A stretch of 64,000 nucleotides of DNA from Pseudomonadota bacterium (lineage in GTDB: Bacteria > Pseudomonadota > Gammaproteobacteria > Burkholderiales > Rhodocyclaceae): NCBI GenBank assembly GCA_018240785.1, contig JAFEFC010000031.1:124001-188000 (forward strand). The letters run 5' to 3'. The translations under genes were made by a program, and so were the position numbers. This document shows positions 56,306-64,000 of this stretch, in pieces. The notes below the pieces were generated by a model that saw only the letters and a program-made list of their open reading frames with translations, was not told the DNA's origin and made no database searches. Each line of letters opens with the position of its first letter. Within the stretch, counting starts at the first letter, position 1.

Positions 56306-59300
56306 TTACAGACGCGCGTCGTCGAGGTGCTGCAGCAGCGGGCCAAGCACGCCCGTGGCCAGTGCGCGGAAGCTGTCGTCCAGCGGCACCGCCACGCCGC
56401 GCAGGGCGAGGCGGTAAGCCGGATCACTGGCCTCGCCATGTCCCGGCCGCCCGCCCATCCAGCGCGCCTGCGCCTTGGCGAGGCTGTCACCGTTGGTCAC
56501 GTACGCCCACGCCGACTTGGGGAAGAAATGCAGCGGCCGCATCAGGCCTTCGCGGTACAGCGCCAGCGCGTCGCCCAGCAGGCAGTGCGCCTCACCCGCC
56601 TCGACGGCACGGAAGCGGAATTCGCCGTCGCGCGACAGGCCGCGCGTCGCGCACGCGACGCCGGCGACCGGCGCCGCACAGAGCGCCAGGTGCATCAACC
56701 ATGCGGCCAGGTAGTCCGCCGGGCGGGTGTCGTCGTAGCGGTGGCGCAGCAGGCCGTCGCGGCGCAGGCTGGGAAATGGCGCGGTCAGCGTCCAGCGCTC
56801 CGCACCGAGTGCGACCTCGATGCGGGACAGTTGCGGGGCCAGCGCAGGCGACGCACTCGCCGCCGACACCGCTGTGGCAAAACCGCGCAGACGGTGCAGT
56901 TCGGCCTGCAGCGCACCGTCGCCCAGCACGCCGGGCGGATACTCGCCACCCGCGCGGGCAAGCGCCAGCAGTTGTGTCGGCACGGCAGCGTCCTCGCCCG
57001 CCGCAGCATCGCCGCCGGCCAGCAGCACCGGCAGCAGGCGCTGCGCCAGCGCCTGCTGCGCCGGCCAGTCGGGGATGAAGCCCTCGACATCCGCGAGCTC
57101 CTCGTCCGCCTCGGGCAGGTCGAGGCCTACACGCTCGCGCAGCAAGTAGCGACAGGGATTGCGGAAGAAGCGGATCAACTGCTCCAGCGCGACCTCGCGC
57201 CACTCCTCGGCGGGCGGCGGCAGCGGCGCAGTGAAGAACAGGGGCTGCTGCGCGTCGCCCGACGCGCGGCCCCCGCCTTCGTCCGCCTCGCCCCCTTCGA
57301 TGTCACCCCCTTCCATGTCGCCCGCCTCCATCTCGCCCCCATCCGCTTCGCGCGCGTCTTCAGCCCCATGCGGCGGCGCCGCAAGGCGGGCGGCCAGGGC
57401 CCGGGCGTACTCCTCGTGGAAGCTGACCAGGCGCGGATCGCGCTGCGCGGAAGGCAGGAAGTAATCGGCGGCGAAGGCCTGCAGCGGGTGCTCCACGGTC
57501 AGCCGGCGGCGCGCGGCGGCGATCGATCCAGGGTCGGCGGGATCGGCCGCACAGGCCGCGGCCAGCGTGTCGAGCAGTTCGTCCACCAGCACCGACGGCG
57601 GCAACGCGCTACCGTCGCGCACGCTGCGCCCGACGCAGGACAGGTGCAACACCTCGCGCGCCGACAACAGCACGTCGAGGAACAGGTTGCGGTCGTCGAG
57701 CCGGCGCTGGCGGTCGCCGCGCCGGGGTCGTGCGGCCATGAGGTCGAATTCGGCCGGGCGGTCGCTGCCTGGAAAGGCGCCATGATCCATCCCGATCACG
57801 CACACCACCCGATAGGGCAGGCCGCGCAGTGCAGACAGCGCAGAGAAAGTGACCGTGCCGCCCGGCACGCCGCCGCGCGCCGGATCGTCGAGCAGCGCCG
57901 ACAGCGCGGGATGGACGACTTCCAGCGGCACCGGCGCGGACAGGCCGCCGCCGGCCATCGCGTCCGCCAGCGCGGTGATGGCGGCACGCACTTCACGCAG
58001 GTCGTCGGCCCAATCCACGCTGTCGCCCACCAGCGCGTCGAGCGCCTCGCCCAATGCGCTGCGCCAGCCTGCTGCGTCATGCGGGCGCCGCAGGCCGTCG
58101 CGCAGCGTGCGCAAGGTCTGCGCATAGCGCCAGAAGCGGCCGAGGGCGAGCGCGGCATTGCCCTCCGGCGCCGCGGCGCCGATGCGCCCGGCCAGCGGTG
58201 CCACCTGCGCGGCGTCGCCGGCGGCCCAGGCGAGGTAGAGGCGGTGCAGGCCCTCGTCCAGCGTATGACGGGCGGCCCCGGCGTCCTCTCCGCCCGGCGC
58301 GTCATGCGCGAGGCCCCAGCGGATGCCGGCGGCACGCATCCAGTCGTGCACCGCTTCCAGCGCCGCCTCGTCCAGCCCGAACCGTGCCGCCACCGGCGGC
58401 TGCTGCAGCAGGTCGAAGACCCGGCTCGCCGGCAGGCGGCCGGCCAGCAGCGTCAGCAGGCGGTCCAGCACCTGCGCCACCGGGTTCTCACGCGTGCCGC
58501 CGAGGCCGGTGATGCGCCAGGGGATGCGACGCCCGGCGGGCGCGGTGCCGAACACCGCCTCGATGAGCGGCGCGGAGGCGTCGAGGTCGGGCGTGAGCAC
58601 GACGATGTCGTCCGGGCGCGGCGGGTTGCGCCCGGCGAACAGCCCCAGGAGCCTATCGTGCAGCACTTCCAGCTCGCGCGTGCGCGAATGGCAGACGTGC
58701 AGCTCGACGCTGCGATCGCGCTCGGCCAGCGCCACGCTGCCCGGCTCGAGCTCCTGCAGGTCGAGGACGGCGTTGTGCAGCCGCGCCAGCACGTGGCGTC
58801 CGGGATGCGGCGCGAACACCGCCTCCTCGTCGACGACGTGCTCGCCCTCGAACAGCAGCCCGAGGTGCGCCTGCGTCTGCTGCCCCCAGGCCGCCAGCAG
58901 GCGGTTGCCGGTTTCGTGGAACATGTCCTGCTGGCGGCTCGCGAGCCAGGACAGGCGGCGCGCATCGACGATCTCGAACCAGTACTCGCGACAGGGATTG
59001 AGCGCGTACAGGCGCACCTCCACCACCCGCGCCAGCTCGCGCAGCATGTCCAGGTAGAGCGGCGGCAAGGCCGGCAGGCCGAACACATGCACCGTGCGCG
59101 GCATGCCGGCGGCCGCCAGCCCGTCTTCGCTCATGGCGCCGACGCGGCGCAGGAAGAGCGCGGCAGGATGCTCTTCGCGCAGATGCAGGCCGGCGCGGAT
59201 GCGCCGCCACAGCTCGGCCTGCCAGGCTTCGTCGGCGCGCTCGACTTCGCTCGCCCCGCCCTGCAACGCCGTCCTGCCCTCGACCCACAGCGCCAGCCAG

Positions 59301-59731
59301 CGCGGCCGGTAGGTCAGGTAATGGTCGAACACGCGCGCGATGCGCCCGGCCAGCTCGAAGCGCATCGGCGCATCCGCCCCCTCCAGGTAGGCCGCCAGCC
59401 GCGGGTGCGCCGCCAGCCAGCCGTCGGCGGACGCACTTTCCAGCAGGCCATGGATGCGCCAGGCGAGCAGCGCCGGCGCGAAGGGCGAGCGCTCGGGCAC
59501 GTCCACCACACGGCCCATCTGCGCCCACAGCCACTGCGCCAGGTAGGAGAAGTCGAGGTTGGCACACACGCCCTCGCGCGCGGCCAGCGCCAGCTCGACG
59601 CGGCGACGCAGGGCGCTGCTGGGCACCACCACACGGCGCACGCCAAACGGCCCGGGCTGCTCGTCGCCAAGGCGGTCGAGCAGCATGTCGAGGAGGATTT
59701 CGAAGCGATTCGAGAAGGCGAGATGGAACAT
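56306..59731 (-). CDS. recC: Exodeoxyribonuclease V gamma subunit RecC
   Basis: A 1141-residue RecC (E. coli: 1122), the subunit of RecBCD that splits the duplex and recognises Chi. It begins MFHLAFSNRFEILLDMLLDR after the ATG at 59731. It contains FDHYLTYRPRWLALWVEG, HVFGLPALPPLYLDMLRELA, IVVLTPDLDASAPLIEAVFG, VTFSALSALRGLPYRVVCVI and GMDHGAFPGSDRPAEFDLMA, all typical. An Asp/Glu/Gly-rich low-complexity stretch with GGEMEAGDMEGGDIEGGEAD lies near residue 810 and looks like a variable insert. recB and recD are not downstream: the next gene is a cupin. It follows the GGDEF gene by 43 bases. Confidence 0.92.
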   Translation of the reverse strand: MFHLAFSNRFEILLDMLLDRLGDEQPGPFGVRRVVVPSSALRRRVELALAAREGVCANLDFSYLAQWLWAQMGRVVDVPERSPFAPALLAWRIHGLLESASADGWLAAHPRLAAYLEGADAPMRFELAGRIARVFDHYLTYRPRWLALWVEGRTALQGGASEVERADEAWQAELWRRIRAGLHLREEHPAALFLRRVGAMSEDGLAAAGMPRTVHVFGLPALPPLYLDMLRELARVVEVRLYALNPCREYWFEIVDARRLSWLASRQQDMFHETGNRLLAAWGQQTQAHLGLLFEGEHVVDEEAVFAPHPGRHVLARLHNAVLDLQELEPGSVALAERDRSVELHVCHSRTRELEVLHDRLLGLFAGRNPPRPDDIVVLTPDLDASAPLIEAVFGTAPAGRRIPWRITGLGGTRENPVAQVLDRLLTLLAGRLPASRVFDLLQQPPVAARFGLDEAALEAVHDWMRAAGIRWGLAHDAPGGEDAGAARHTLDEGLHRLYLAWAAGDAAQVAPLAGRIGAAAPEGNAALALGRFWRYAQTLRTLRDGLRRPHDAAGWRSALGEALDALVGDSVDWADDLREVRAAITALADAMAGGGLSAPVPLEVVHPALSALLDDPARGGVPGGTVTFSALSALRGLPYRVVCVIGMDHGAFPGSDRPAEFDLMAARPRRGDRQRRLDDRNLFLDVLLSAREVLHLSCVGRSVRDGSALPPSVLVDELLDTLAAACAADPADPGSIAAARRRLTVEHPLQAFAADYFLPSAQRDPRLVSFHEEYARALAARLAAPPHGAEDAREADGGEMEAGDMEGGDIEGGEADEGGGRASGDAQQPLFFTAPLPPPAEEWREVALEQLIRFFRNPCRYLLRERVGLDLPEADEELADVEGFIPDWPAQQALAQRLLPVLLAGGDAAAGEDAAVPTQLLALARAGGEYPPGVLGDGALQAELHRLRGFATAVSAASASPALAPQLSRIEVALGAERWTLTAPFPSLRRDGLLRHRYDDTRPADYLAAWLMHLALCAAPVAGVACATRGLSRDGEFRFRAVEAGEAHCLLGDALALYREGLMRPLHFFPKSAWAYVTNGDSLAKAQARWMGGRPGHGEASDPAYRLALRGVAVPLDDSFRALATGVLGPLLQHLDDARL

Positions 59732-59774
59732 CGGCGCGGCGCTTGCTGAAGGGCGCCATTGTGCCATCCGGCGC

Positions 59775-61109
59775 TCAGGCGGGCTGCCCCGCCGGCGGGC
59801 TGCCGGCGCCCCGCTCCACCACGCGGCCGCGTCCACCGCGCTTGGCCTCGTAGCAGGCGCTGTCGGCGGCCTTGAGCACCGCCGAGGGGCTCTGCGCGTG
59901 ATCGTCGATGTAGGTCAGGCCGATGCTTGCGCCCACGCGGAAGGTCTGCCCCTCCCACGTGAAGACGTGGTTTTCCACGGCCTCGACCAGTTCGCGGGCG
60001 ATGCGCCGCGCATCATCGGGGCTGCAGCCGCGCAGGATGAGGGCGAATTCGTCGCCGCCGATGCGGCAGATCAGGTCCTGGGCGCGCACCCGATGCCGCA
60101 CCACTTCGCCGATCTCGTGCAACAGCGCGTCACCAGCCGCATGGCCGCAGGTGTCGTTGACCTGCTTGAAGCGATCGAGATCCACGAAGCACAGCGCACC
60201 GTGATCCGCCGCACGCCGCGAGGCCCTGACCGCCTCTTCCAGCGCCTGCTCGAAGGCGCGCCGGTTGGGCAGGCCGGTGAGCGCGTCGTGCAGCGCCTGG
60301 TGCGCGAGCTGGCCGGTGGCTTCGGCGATGCGGGCCTCCAGGTTGTGGGTGGCGTCGGCGATGGAACGCGCCATGTTGTTGAAACCCTGCTGCAGCTCGC
60401 TGATCTCCTGGCCCCCGCCGCCCACCGCCACGCGCACGTCGAGATCGCCGGCCGCCATGCGCCGCACCGCTTCCACCAGGCGGCTCACCGGCTGGCCGAC
60501 CGAATGCGCCAGCCGCACCGCCAGCGCGCCGGTGCCGATCATCGTCGCCAGCACGACGGCGAGCACCGTCAGCACCGTCGCGCGCCGACGCGCCACGTAG
60601 GATTTCGTGTCCAGTTCTACATAGACCCAGCCGATCACTTCCGGCACGACATCCGCCCTGGCGGCGAGCGCCCCGGAGCCGAGTTCGTCCACCGCGACCG
60701 GCTGCGAGGTGACGGCCGCTGCGAAGCCGTAACGCCCGGCGCCATGGGAAATTAGATGCGGCGCGCTGGCAGCAGCCAGCGCTTCCAGGTTGGCGATGAG
60801 CGCCGTGCCGGCGAGTGCGGCCTGCGCACCATCACGGCCATAGATCGCCGCCGCGGCAATGTCCTGCTGTGCCAGCGCAGCGTCCAGCAGACTGCGCAGG
60901 CTTGCCGCGTTACCCGAGATCACGCCGTACTCGGCGGCGGGAGCGAGGAAGCTGACGATGGCGAGCCCACGCTCGCGCGTCGCCTGCTCGGCGAGTTCGG
61001 CATCGCGGTCGAGGTAGAGCGCGCTGATCAGCAACGCGAGCAGGAAGACCGGCGCCAGCACCGTGATGAGCACGCGTTGCGTGAGCGTCATCGTGCGCAG
61101 CGGCTTCAT
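59775..61109 (-). CDS. CHASE8-like sensor - HAMP - GGDEF diguanylate cyclase
   Basis: A 444-residue inner-membrane protein. Helix 1 (VLITVLAPVFLLALLISALY) and helix 2 (TVLTVLAVVLATMIGTGALA) flank a periplasmic CHASE8-like domain (LAPAAEYGVISGNAASLRSL, AAAIYGRDGAQAALAG). Then HAMP, a short coiled coil and GGDEF with VDLDRFKQVNDTCGHAAG and the active-site GGDEF at 351-355; an I-site (RAQD) precedes it by five residues. This is the YfiN/TpbB arrangement. It overlaps the PF04392 protein gene by 4 bases, which in turn follows a TonB receptor by 5 bases, so the three are one operon. Predicted to make cyclic-di-GMP in response to a periplasmic state. Confidence 0.9.
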   Translation of the reverse strand: MKPLRTMTLTQRVLITVLAPVFLLALLISALYLDRDAELAEQATRERGLAIVSFLAPAAEYGVISGNAASLRSLLDAALAQQDIAAAAIYGRDGAQAALAGTALIANLEALAAASAPHLISHGAGRYGFAAAVTSQPVAVDELGSGALAARADVVPEVIGWVYVELDTKSYVARRRATVLTVLAVVLATMIGTGALAVRLAHSVGQPVSRLVEAVRRMAAGDLDVRVAVGGGGQEISELQQGFNNMARSIADATHNLEARIAEATGQLAHQALHDALTGLPNRRAFEQALEEAVRASRRAADHGALCFVDLDRFKQVNDTCGHAAGDALLHEIGEVVRHRVRAQDLICRIGGDEFALILRGCSPDDARRIARELVEAVENHVFTWEGQTFRVGASIGLTYIDDHAQSPSAVLKAADSACYEAKRGGRGRVVERGAGSPPAGQPA

Positions 61110-62092
61110 GACGCGCACCCCTGCACCAGCGCCCGCAACTGCGCATCGGGCGGAACCCCGATGTTGAGCGAGCGCGCCACCTGACGATTGACCGCCAGCT
61201 CGCAGGACGACCCAGGCCGCGCCGGCGGCAGGCGGCCGGTACCCGGAGCGGGCTTGCGCAGCCAATCGGCGACATCCAGCGCCACATCCTCGGGCGTGCT
61301 GAACACAGCGGCGAGCGCGCCAGCTTCGACATAGGCGCGCGAAAAGGCGAAGATCGGCCGCCGGAACCGGTAACTGGTGAGCAGGATGGAGCGCGCCGGA
61401 TTCGACGCCGACAGTATCGGATCAGGCAGCACCAGCAGGGCATCCACGTTTGGCAGCAGACGCTCCAGGCCGGCGATGACCTCGCCCGCCTGCGCAACGC
61501 CCTCGGACACGAGCTTGAGGCCGGCAGCGGTGGCGGCGCGCGCCAGCTCGGGATCGGGTTCGCCGCTCCCGCTGCTGTACAGCAGGCCGATGCGTCCACC
61601 GCGCGGCAACACCGCGCCGACCAGGCGCATCTGCCGCTCGGCCGGCTGGTCGAGGTAGATCGCCGACAGCGCCGCATGCGGGTGACGCGCGCGCAGCGTC
61701 TCCCATTGACCGCGGCTGAGCATCACCGCCAGCGTGGGACGGCGATAGTGGTCGAGCACCGTGGCGGCCGTCTGCGAGCCGGCAGCGATGATCAGGTCCG
61801 CCCGCTCCAGCACCGCCTGATCCAGACCGTCGGCGAGATTGCCCGCTGCCAGCAGCGTATGGCCGCTGCCCGCGAGCGCGCGCTGCAGCGCTTCGGCAAA
61901 AGTCTGGTGCACACCACCCGCCTGCGGCAGCGCCAGCGCCACCTGCATCGCCAGCGCCGGCGCCGCGAGCCCGGGTGCCAGCAGGCAGACGACGAAGAGA
62001 CAGAGCGCGATGGCGCGGCGAAACGCGCCCGCGGACCATCCCCAGGCCGCAAGGCTGCTGCAGATCCGGGACGGCCACAGGCTTGGTGACAT
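61106..62092 (-). CDS. PF04392-type periplasmic binding protein (orphan ABC_sub_bind)
   Basis: A 328-residue secreted protein with a hydrophobic signal region (AIALCLFVVCLLAPGLAAPA; cleavage likely near ALA-MQ). The rest matches the ABC_sub_bind family: ADLIIAAGSQTAATVLDHYR, IYLDQPAERQMRLVGAVLP, LPNVDALLVLPDPILSASNP and FAFSRAYVEAGALAAVFSTP. Usually such proteins accompany a permease and ATPase; here there is neither. It sits between a TonB receptor and a CHASE8-GGDEF protein, the slot taken by a YfiR-like protein in the cluster at 22758-30263. I infer it is a ligand-sensing periplasmic partner of the cyclase. Confidence 0.82.
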   Translation of the reverse strand: MSPSLWPSRICSSLAAWGWSAGAFRRAIALCLFVVCLLAPGLAAPALAMQVALALPQAGGVHQTFAEALQRALAGSGHTLLAAGNLADGLDQAVLERADLIIAAGSQTAATVLDHYRRPTLAVMLSRGQWETLRARHPHAALSAIYLDQPAERQMRLVGAVLPRGGRIGLLYSSGSGEPDPELARAATAAGLKLVSEGVAQAGEVIAGLERLLPNVDALLVLPDPILSASNPARSILLTSYRFRRPIFAFSRAYVEAGALAAVFSTPEDVALDVADWLRKPAPGTGRLPPARPGSSCELAVNRQVARSLNIGVPPDAQLRALVQGCAS

Positions 62093-62097
62093 CGGAC

Positions 62098-64000
62098 CTA
62101 CCAGGACACGCGCAGGCTCGCGAACAGTTGCGGCTCGGCGCGGTAGCGGCCCTCGTGGAACTCGGGATAGCGCCCGCCGACGCTCTGCGCGGTGATCGCG
62201 AATTCATTGTCCGAGCGTGCCGGACCGAAGCTACGCGCGAGCTTGAGATCCACCCGGTCTCGCGACGGCACCCGATCGCCGTCGTTGAGCCAGTACATTG
62301 CTTCATTGTGGTAAAAACCTAGGCTCGCGCGCCAGCGATAGGTCAGTTCCTTCATCAGCAGCAGCGAAGTGATCGCCTGCGGCGCACTGCGCTCGATATC
62401 CCGGTCGAGCACACCCTTGCCTGGCTCGATTTCGATGAAGGCCTGCGACAGCACCACACGGCCCCAGCCGGGGCGGCGCCAATCCACGCTGAACTCGGCA
62501 CCATCCATGACGAACGACCCGGAATTCAGGAATTCGAACGCATTCTGTGGCTTGTCTTGCCGAAAGGGAACGTAGCCCTCAGGCGGATTCGCCATGCAGT
62601 AAGCTCTATCGCCCGGAGGCCGCCGCACCTGGCCGTCTGGCGTAATAATTGGACTCAGGCATCTCCGATCGTCGAGATAGCGCTGATAGCTTTCACGGAA
62701 GACCCGAACATCCAGGTTCAGCCCGAGGTCCTTCAGCAGCGCGACATAGCCGATCTCCGCATATCGCACCCTCTCCGGCTGCAGATGCTGGGAGGCGAGC
62801 AAGCCGAGCGACCTGATCCGGCCATCCGCCCGGTACACCTCCTCGGCGTCGGTCTGCTGCAAGGTCGGCGCGCGGTAGGCGACGCCGCCGGACAGCCGCA
62901 ATGAGGACTGCGGTGACAGGGCGAGGTTGACCGCGAGCCGCGGCGAAAAGATCTCGCCACTGTAGTCGTGCTGTTCGAATGTGCCGCCGGCATTGATCTT
63001 GAGCCAGTCGATGGGCTGCCAGGTCAGGCTGCCGAAGACCTGCGCATGCCGTGCGTACAAGGTGCGCGAGGTGTTGAAGAGATCGGGCGAGCGCGCACTC
63101 TCCTGTCGCACGCCCGCACCGATCATCGCCTGCCAGGCCGCGCCGAGCCGTGTCGAATATTGCAGCTCGAGGTCGTCACGCGTGGTGTCGACATCGAAGT
63201 CGACCGCGAGAACCCGTGTCTTACCGCCACCAAGGTCGGCCACGATGAAGTTGGCCGGTCGCACATGCTCCGCCTGACGGAAGTACTGCAGCGTGAAGTC
63301 GGAGTCGCCATCGAAACTTCGTGTCCACATTAGATGCACGTAGTCGGAGCCCTGCGTCTCTTCCCGCAGCGGATCGGTCAGCGAACCCGGTGTTCCGCGC
63401 TCATAGGCGCCCCTGGTCGTTCCCACCTGGAAACGCAGTTCGTCGTGCGCGGTCAATTGGGAGGAGGCGCTGAAATTCACCGTATCGATCAGCAGGTGCT
63501 CGTACGGGGTCGCCGCACCGTCCCGCCTGACGAAGGAGCGGAAAGTCGTTGCCGCCCGCCGCGAGCCCGACAGCCGCCAGTCGACCACACCGCCGGACGC
63601 GCCACTGAGGCGAAAGCCATGGTCGTAGAAGCCGTTCTGGCCAAGGCGCGAGATCAGCGTCGCGCCATCCTCGGTCGACGGCGCGCGGGTGATGATGTTC
63701 ACCACGCCCTGAAAGGCGTTCGCACCGTAAGCCGCGCCATTGGGGCCGCGCACCACCTCGATGCGCTCGACGTCGTCGACGCGGATCGGCAGTTCGCGCC
63801 AGTTGGTGTTGCCGCGCAGCGGGCTGGTGACCGTGCGACCGTCGATCATGACCTTGATGCGGCCGTCGTAGGCATCGCCCAGGCCGTGGTTCGCGACCGT
63901 CGGCGAACCTCCCGCCCACTGCGCCACCAGGAAGCCCGGCACCAGGCGCAGCAGATCGTGGATTTCGGTGAAGCCGGAAGCGGCGATCATCTCGCGATCG
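62098..64000 (-). CDS. TonB-dependent outer-membrane receptor (5' end outside the window)
   Basis: About 634 codons of a TonB-dependent receptor; the frame is open past the right edge (DREMIAASGFTEIHDLL), so the signal peptide, TonB box and first part of the plug are missing. Plug: LLRLVPGFLVAQWAGGSPTV, VMIDGRTVTSPLRGN, RIEVVRGPNGAAYGANAFQG, GVVNIITRAPS. Barrel: many alternating strands to the terminal PQLFASLRVSW with a C-terminal aromatic residue. It has the same general type as the broken receptor at 22758. Substrate unknown; no siderophore, heme or cobalamin genes are adjacent. First gene of a receptor-PF04392-GGDEF operon. Confidence 0.9.
   Translation of the reverse strand, partial: DREMIAASGFTEIHDLLRLVPGFLVAQWAGGSPTVANHGLGDAYDGRIKVMIDGRTVTSPLRGNTNWRELPIRVDDVERIEVVRGPNGAAYGANAFQGVVNIITRAPSTEDGATLISRLGQNGFYDHGFRLSGASGGVVDWRLSGSRRAATTFRSFVRRDGAATPYEHLLIDTVNFSASSQLTAHDELRFQVGTTRGAYERGTPGSLTDPLREETQGSDYVHLMWTRSFDGDSDFTLQYFRQAEHVRPANFIVADLGGGKTRVLAVDFDVDTTRDDLELQYSTRLGAAWQAMIGAGVRQESARSPDLFNTSRTLYARHAQVFGSLTWQPIDWLKINAGGTFEQHDYSGEIFSPRLAVNLALSPQSSLRLSGGVAYRAPTLQQTDAEEVYRADGRIRSLGLLASQHLQPERVRYAEIGYVALLKDLGLNLDVRVFRESYQRYLDDRRCLSPIITPDGQVRRPPGDRAYCMANPPEGYVPFRQDKPQNAFEFLNSGSFVMDGAEFSVDWRRPGWGRVVLSQAFIEIEPGKGVLDRDIERSAPQAITSLLLMKELTYRWRASLGFYHNEAMYWLNDGDRVPSRDRVDLKLARSFGPARSDNEFAITAQSVGGRYPEFHEGRYRAEPQLFASLRVSW

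Noticed and set aside
56255-59749. A 1164-codon open frame on the plus strand opposite recC
   Set aside because: It is the antisense of recC in a GC-rich gene, with Arg/Gln/His/Ala-rich low-complexity translation and no domain pattern; the minus strand gives a clear RecC.

Overview
The window looks like a chromosomal segment of a betaproteobacterium of the Rhodocyclales type (Azoarcus/Thauera/Zoogloeaceae-like). This is inferred from very high GC, dense operons with 4-base start/stop overlaps, the order nadD-rsfS-rlmH-maf-rng, an ahcY-tlyA-metF operon behind an SAH riboswitch, and REP-like intergenic palindromes. Most of it is core genome; no prophage, integrase island, transposase gene or CRISPR array was seen.

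Layout. 1-2612: polA (5' part, leftward), a LOG-family protein, DUF2782 and a Mug-like DNA glycosylase. 2667-9181: thrB, two BPSS1780-type membrane proteins, then the nadD-rsfS-rlmH-maf-rng block. 9189-12381: a UbiA-type prenyltransferase, ruvA, ruvB and a small membrane protein. 12427-17392 (leftward): an unknown winged-helix protein, xerC, DUF484, dapF and two lipid A acyltransferases. 17432-22599: the SAM cycle, with metK behind a strong promoter and a SAM-II-like riboswitch, a repeat-filled spacer, then an SAH riboswitch driving ahcY-tlyA-metF. 22758-30263: a signalling cluster of a TonB-dependent receptor broken by one TGA, a YfiR-like periplasmic protein, a CHASE8-type hybrid histidine kinase with two receivers and an HPt domain, and an HDOD-receiver-GGDEF protein. 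30316-34559: EamA transporter, HerA-like ATPase, yebC and a second EamA transporter. 34717-42180: arginine/ornithine use, comprising an Lrp regulator, ornithine cyclodeaminase, arginase, an ectoine-type aspartokinase and a polar amino acid ABC transporter. 42538-44877: DcaP-like porin, YbjQ-like protein and ruvC. 45024-45149: tRNA-Lys(CTT) with its own promoter and terminator. 45195-49326: flavin monooxygenase, Tim44-like protein, AI-2E-family transporter and DUF454. 49340-55629: a type I secretion operon with two ABC ATPases, HlyD and TolC. 55764-59731: cupin and recC. 59775-64000: GGDEF protein with a CHASE8-like sensor, PF04392 periplasmic binding protein and a second TonB-dependent receptor running off the edge.

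Two themes stand out. First, SAM metabolism appears to be sensed from both ends: a SAM aptamer on the gene that makes SAM and an SAH aptamer on the operon that clears SAH. Second, two loci about 35 kb apart share one architecture: an outer-membrane TonB-dependent receptor, a small soluble periplasmic protein (YfiR-like or PF04392) and a CHASE8-HAMP inner-membrane signalling protein with phosphorelay or cyclic-di-GMP output. I read these as candidate trans-envelope sensory modules related to the Yfi system; this is inference.
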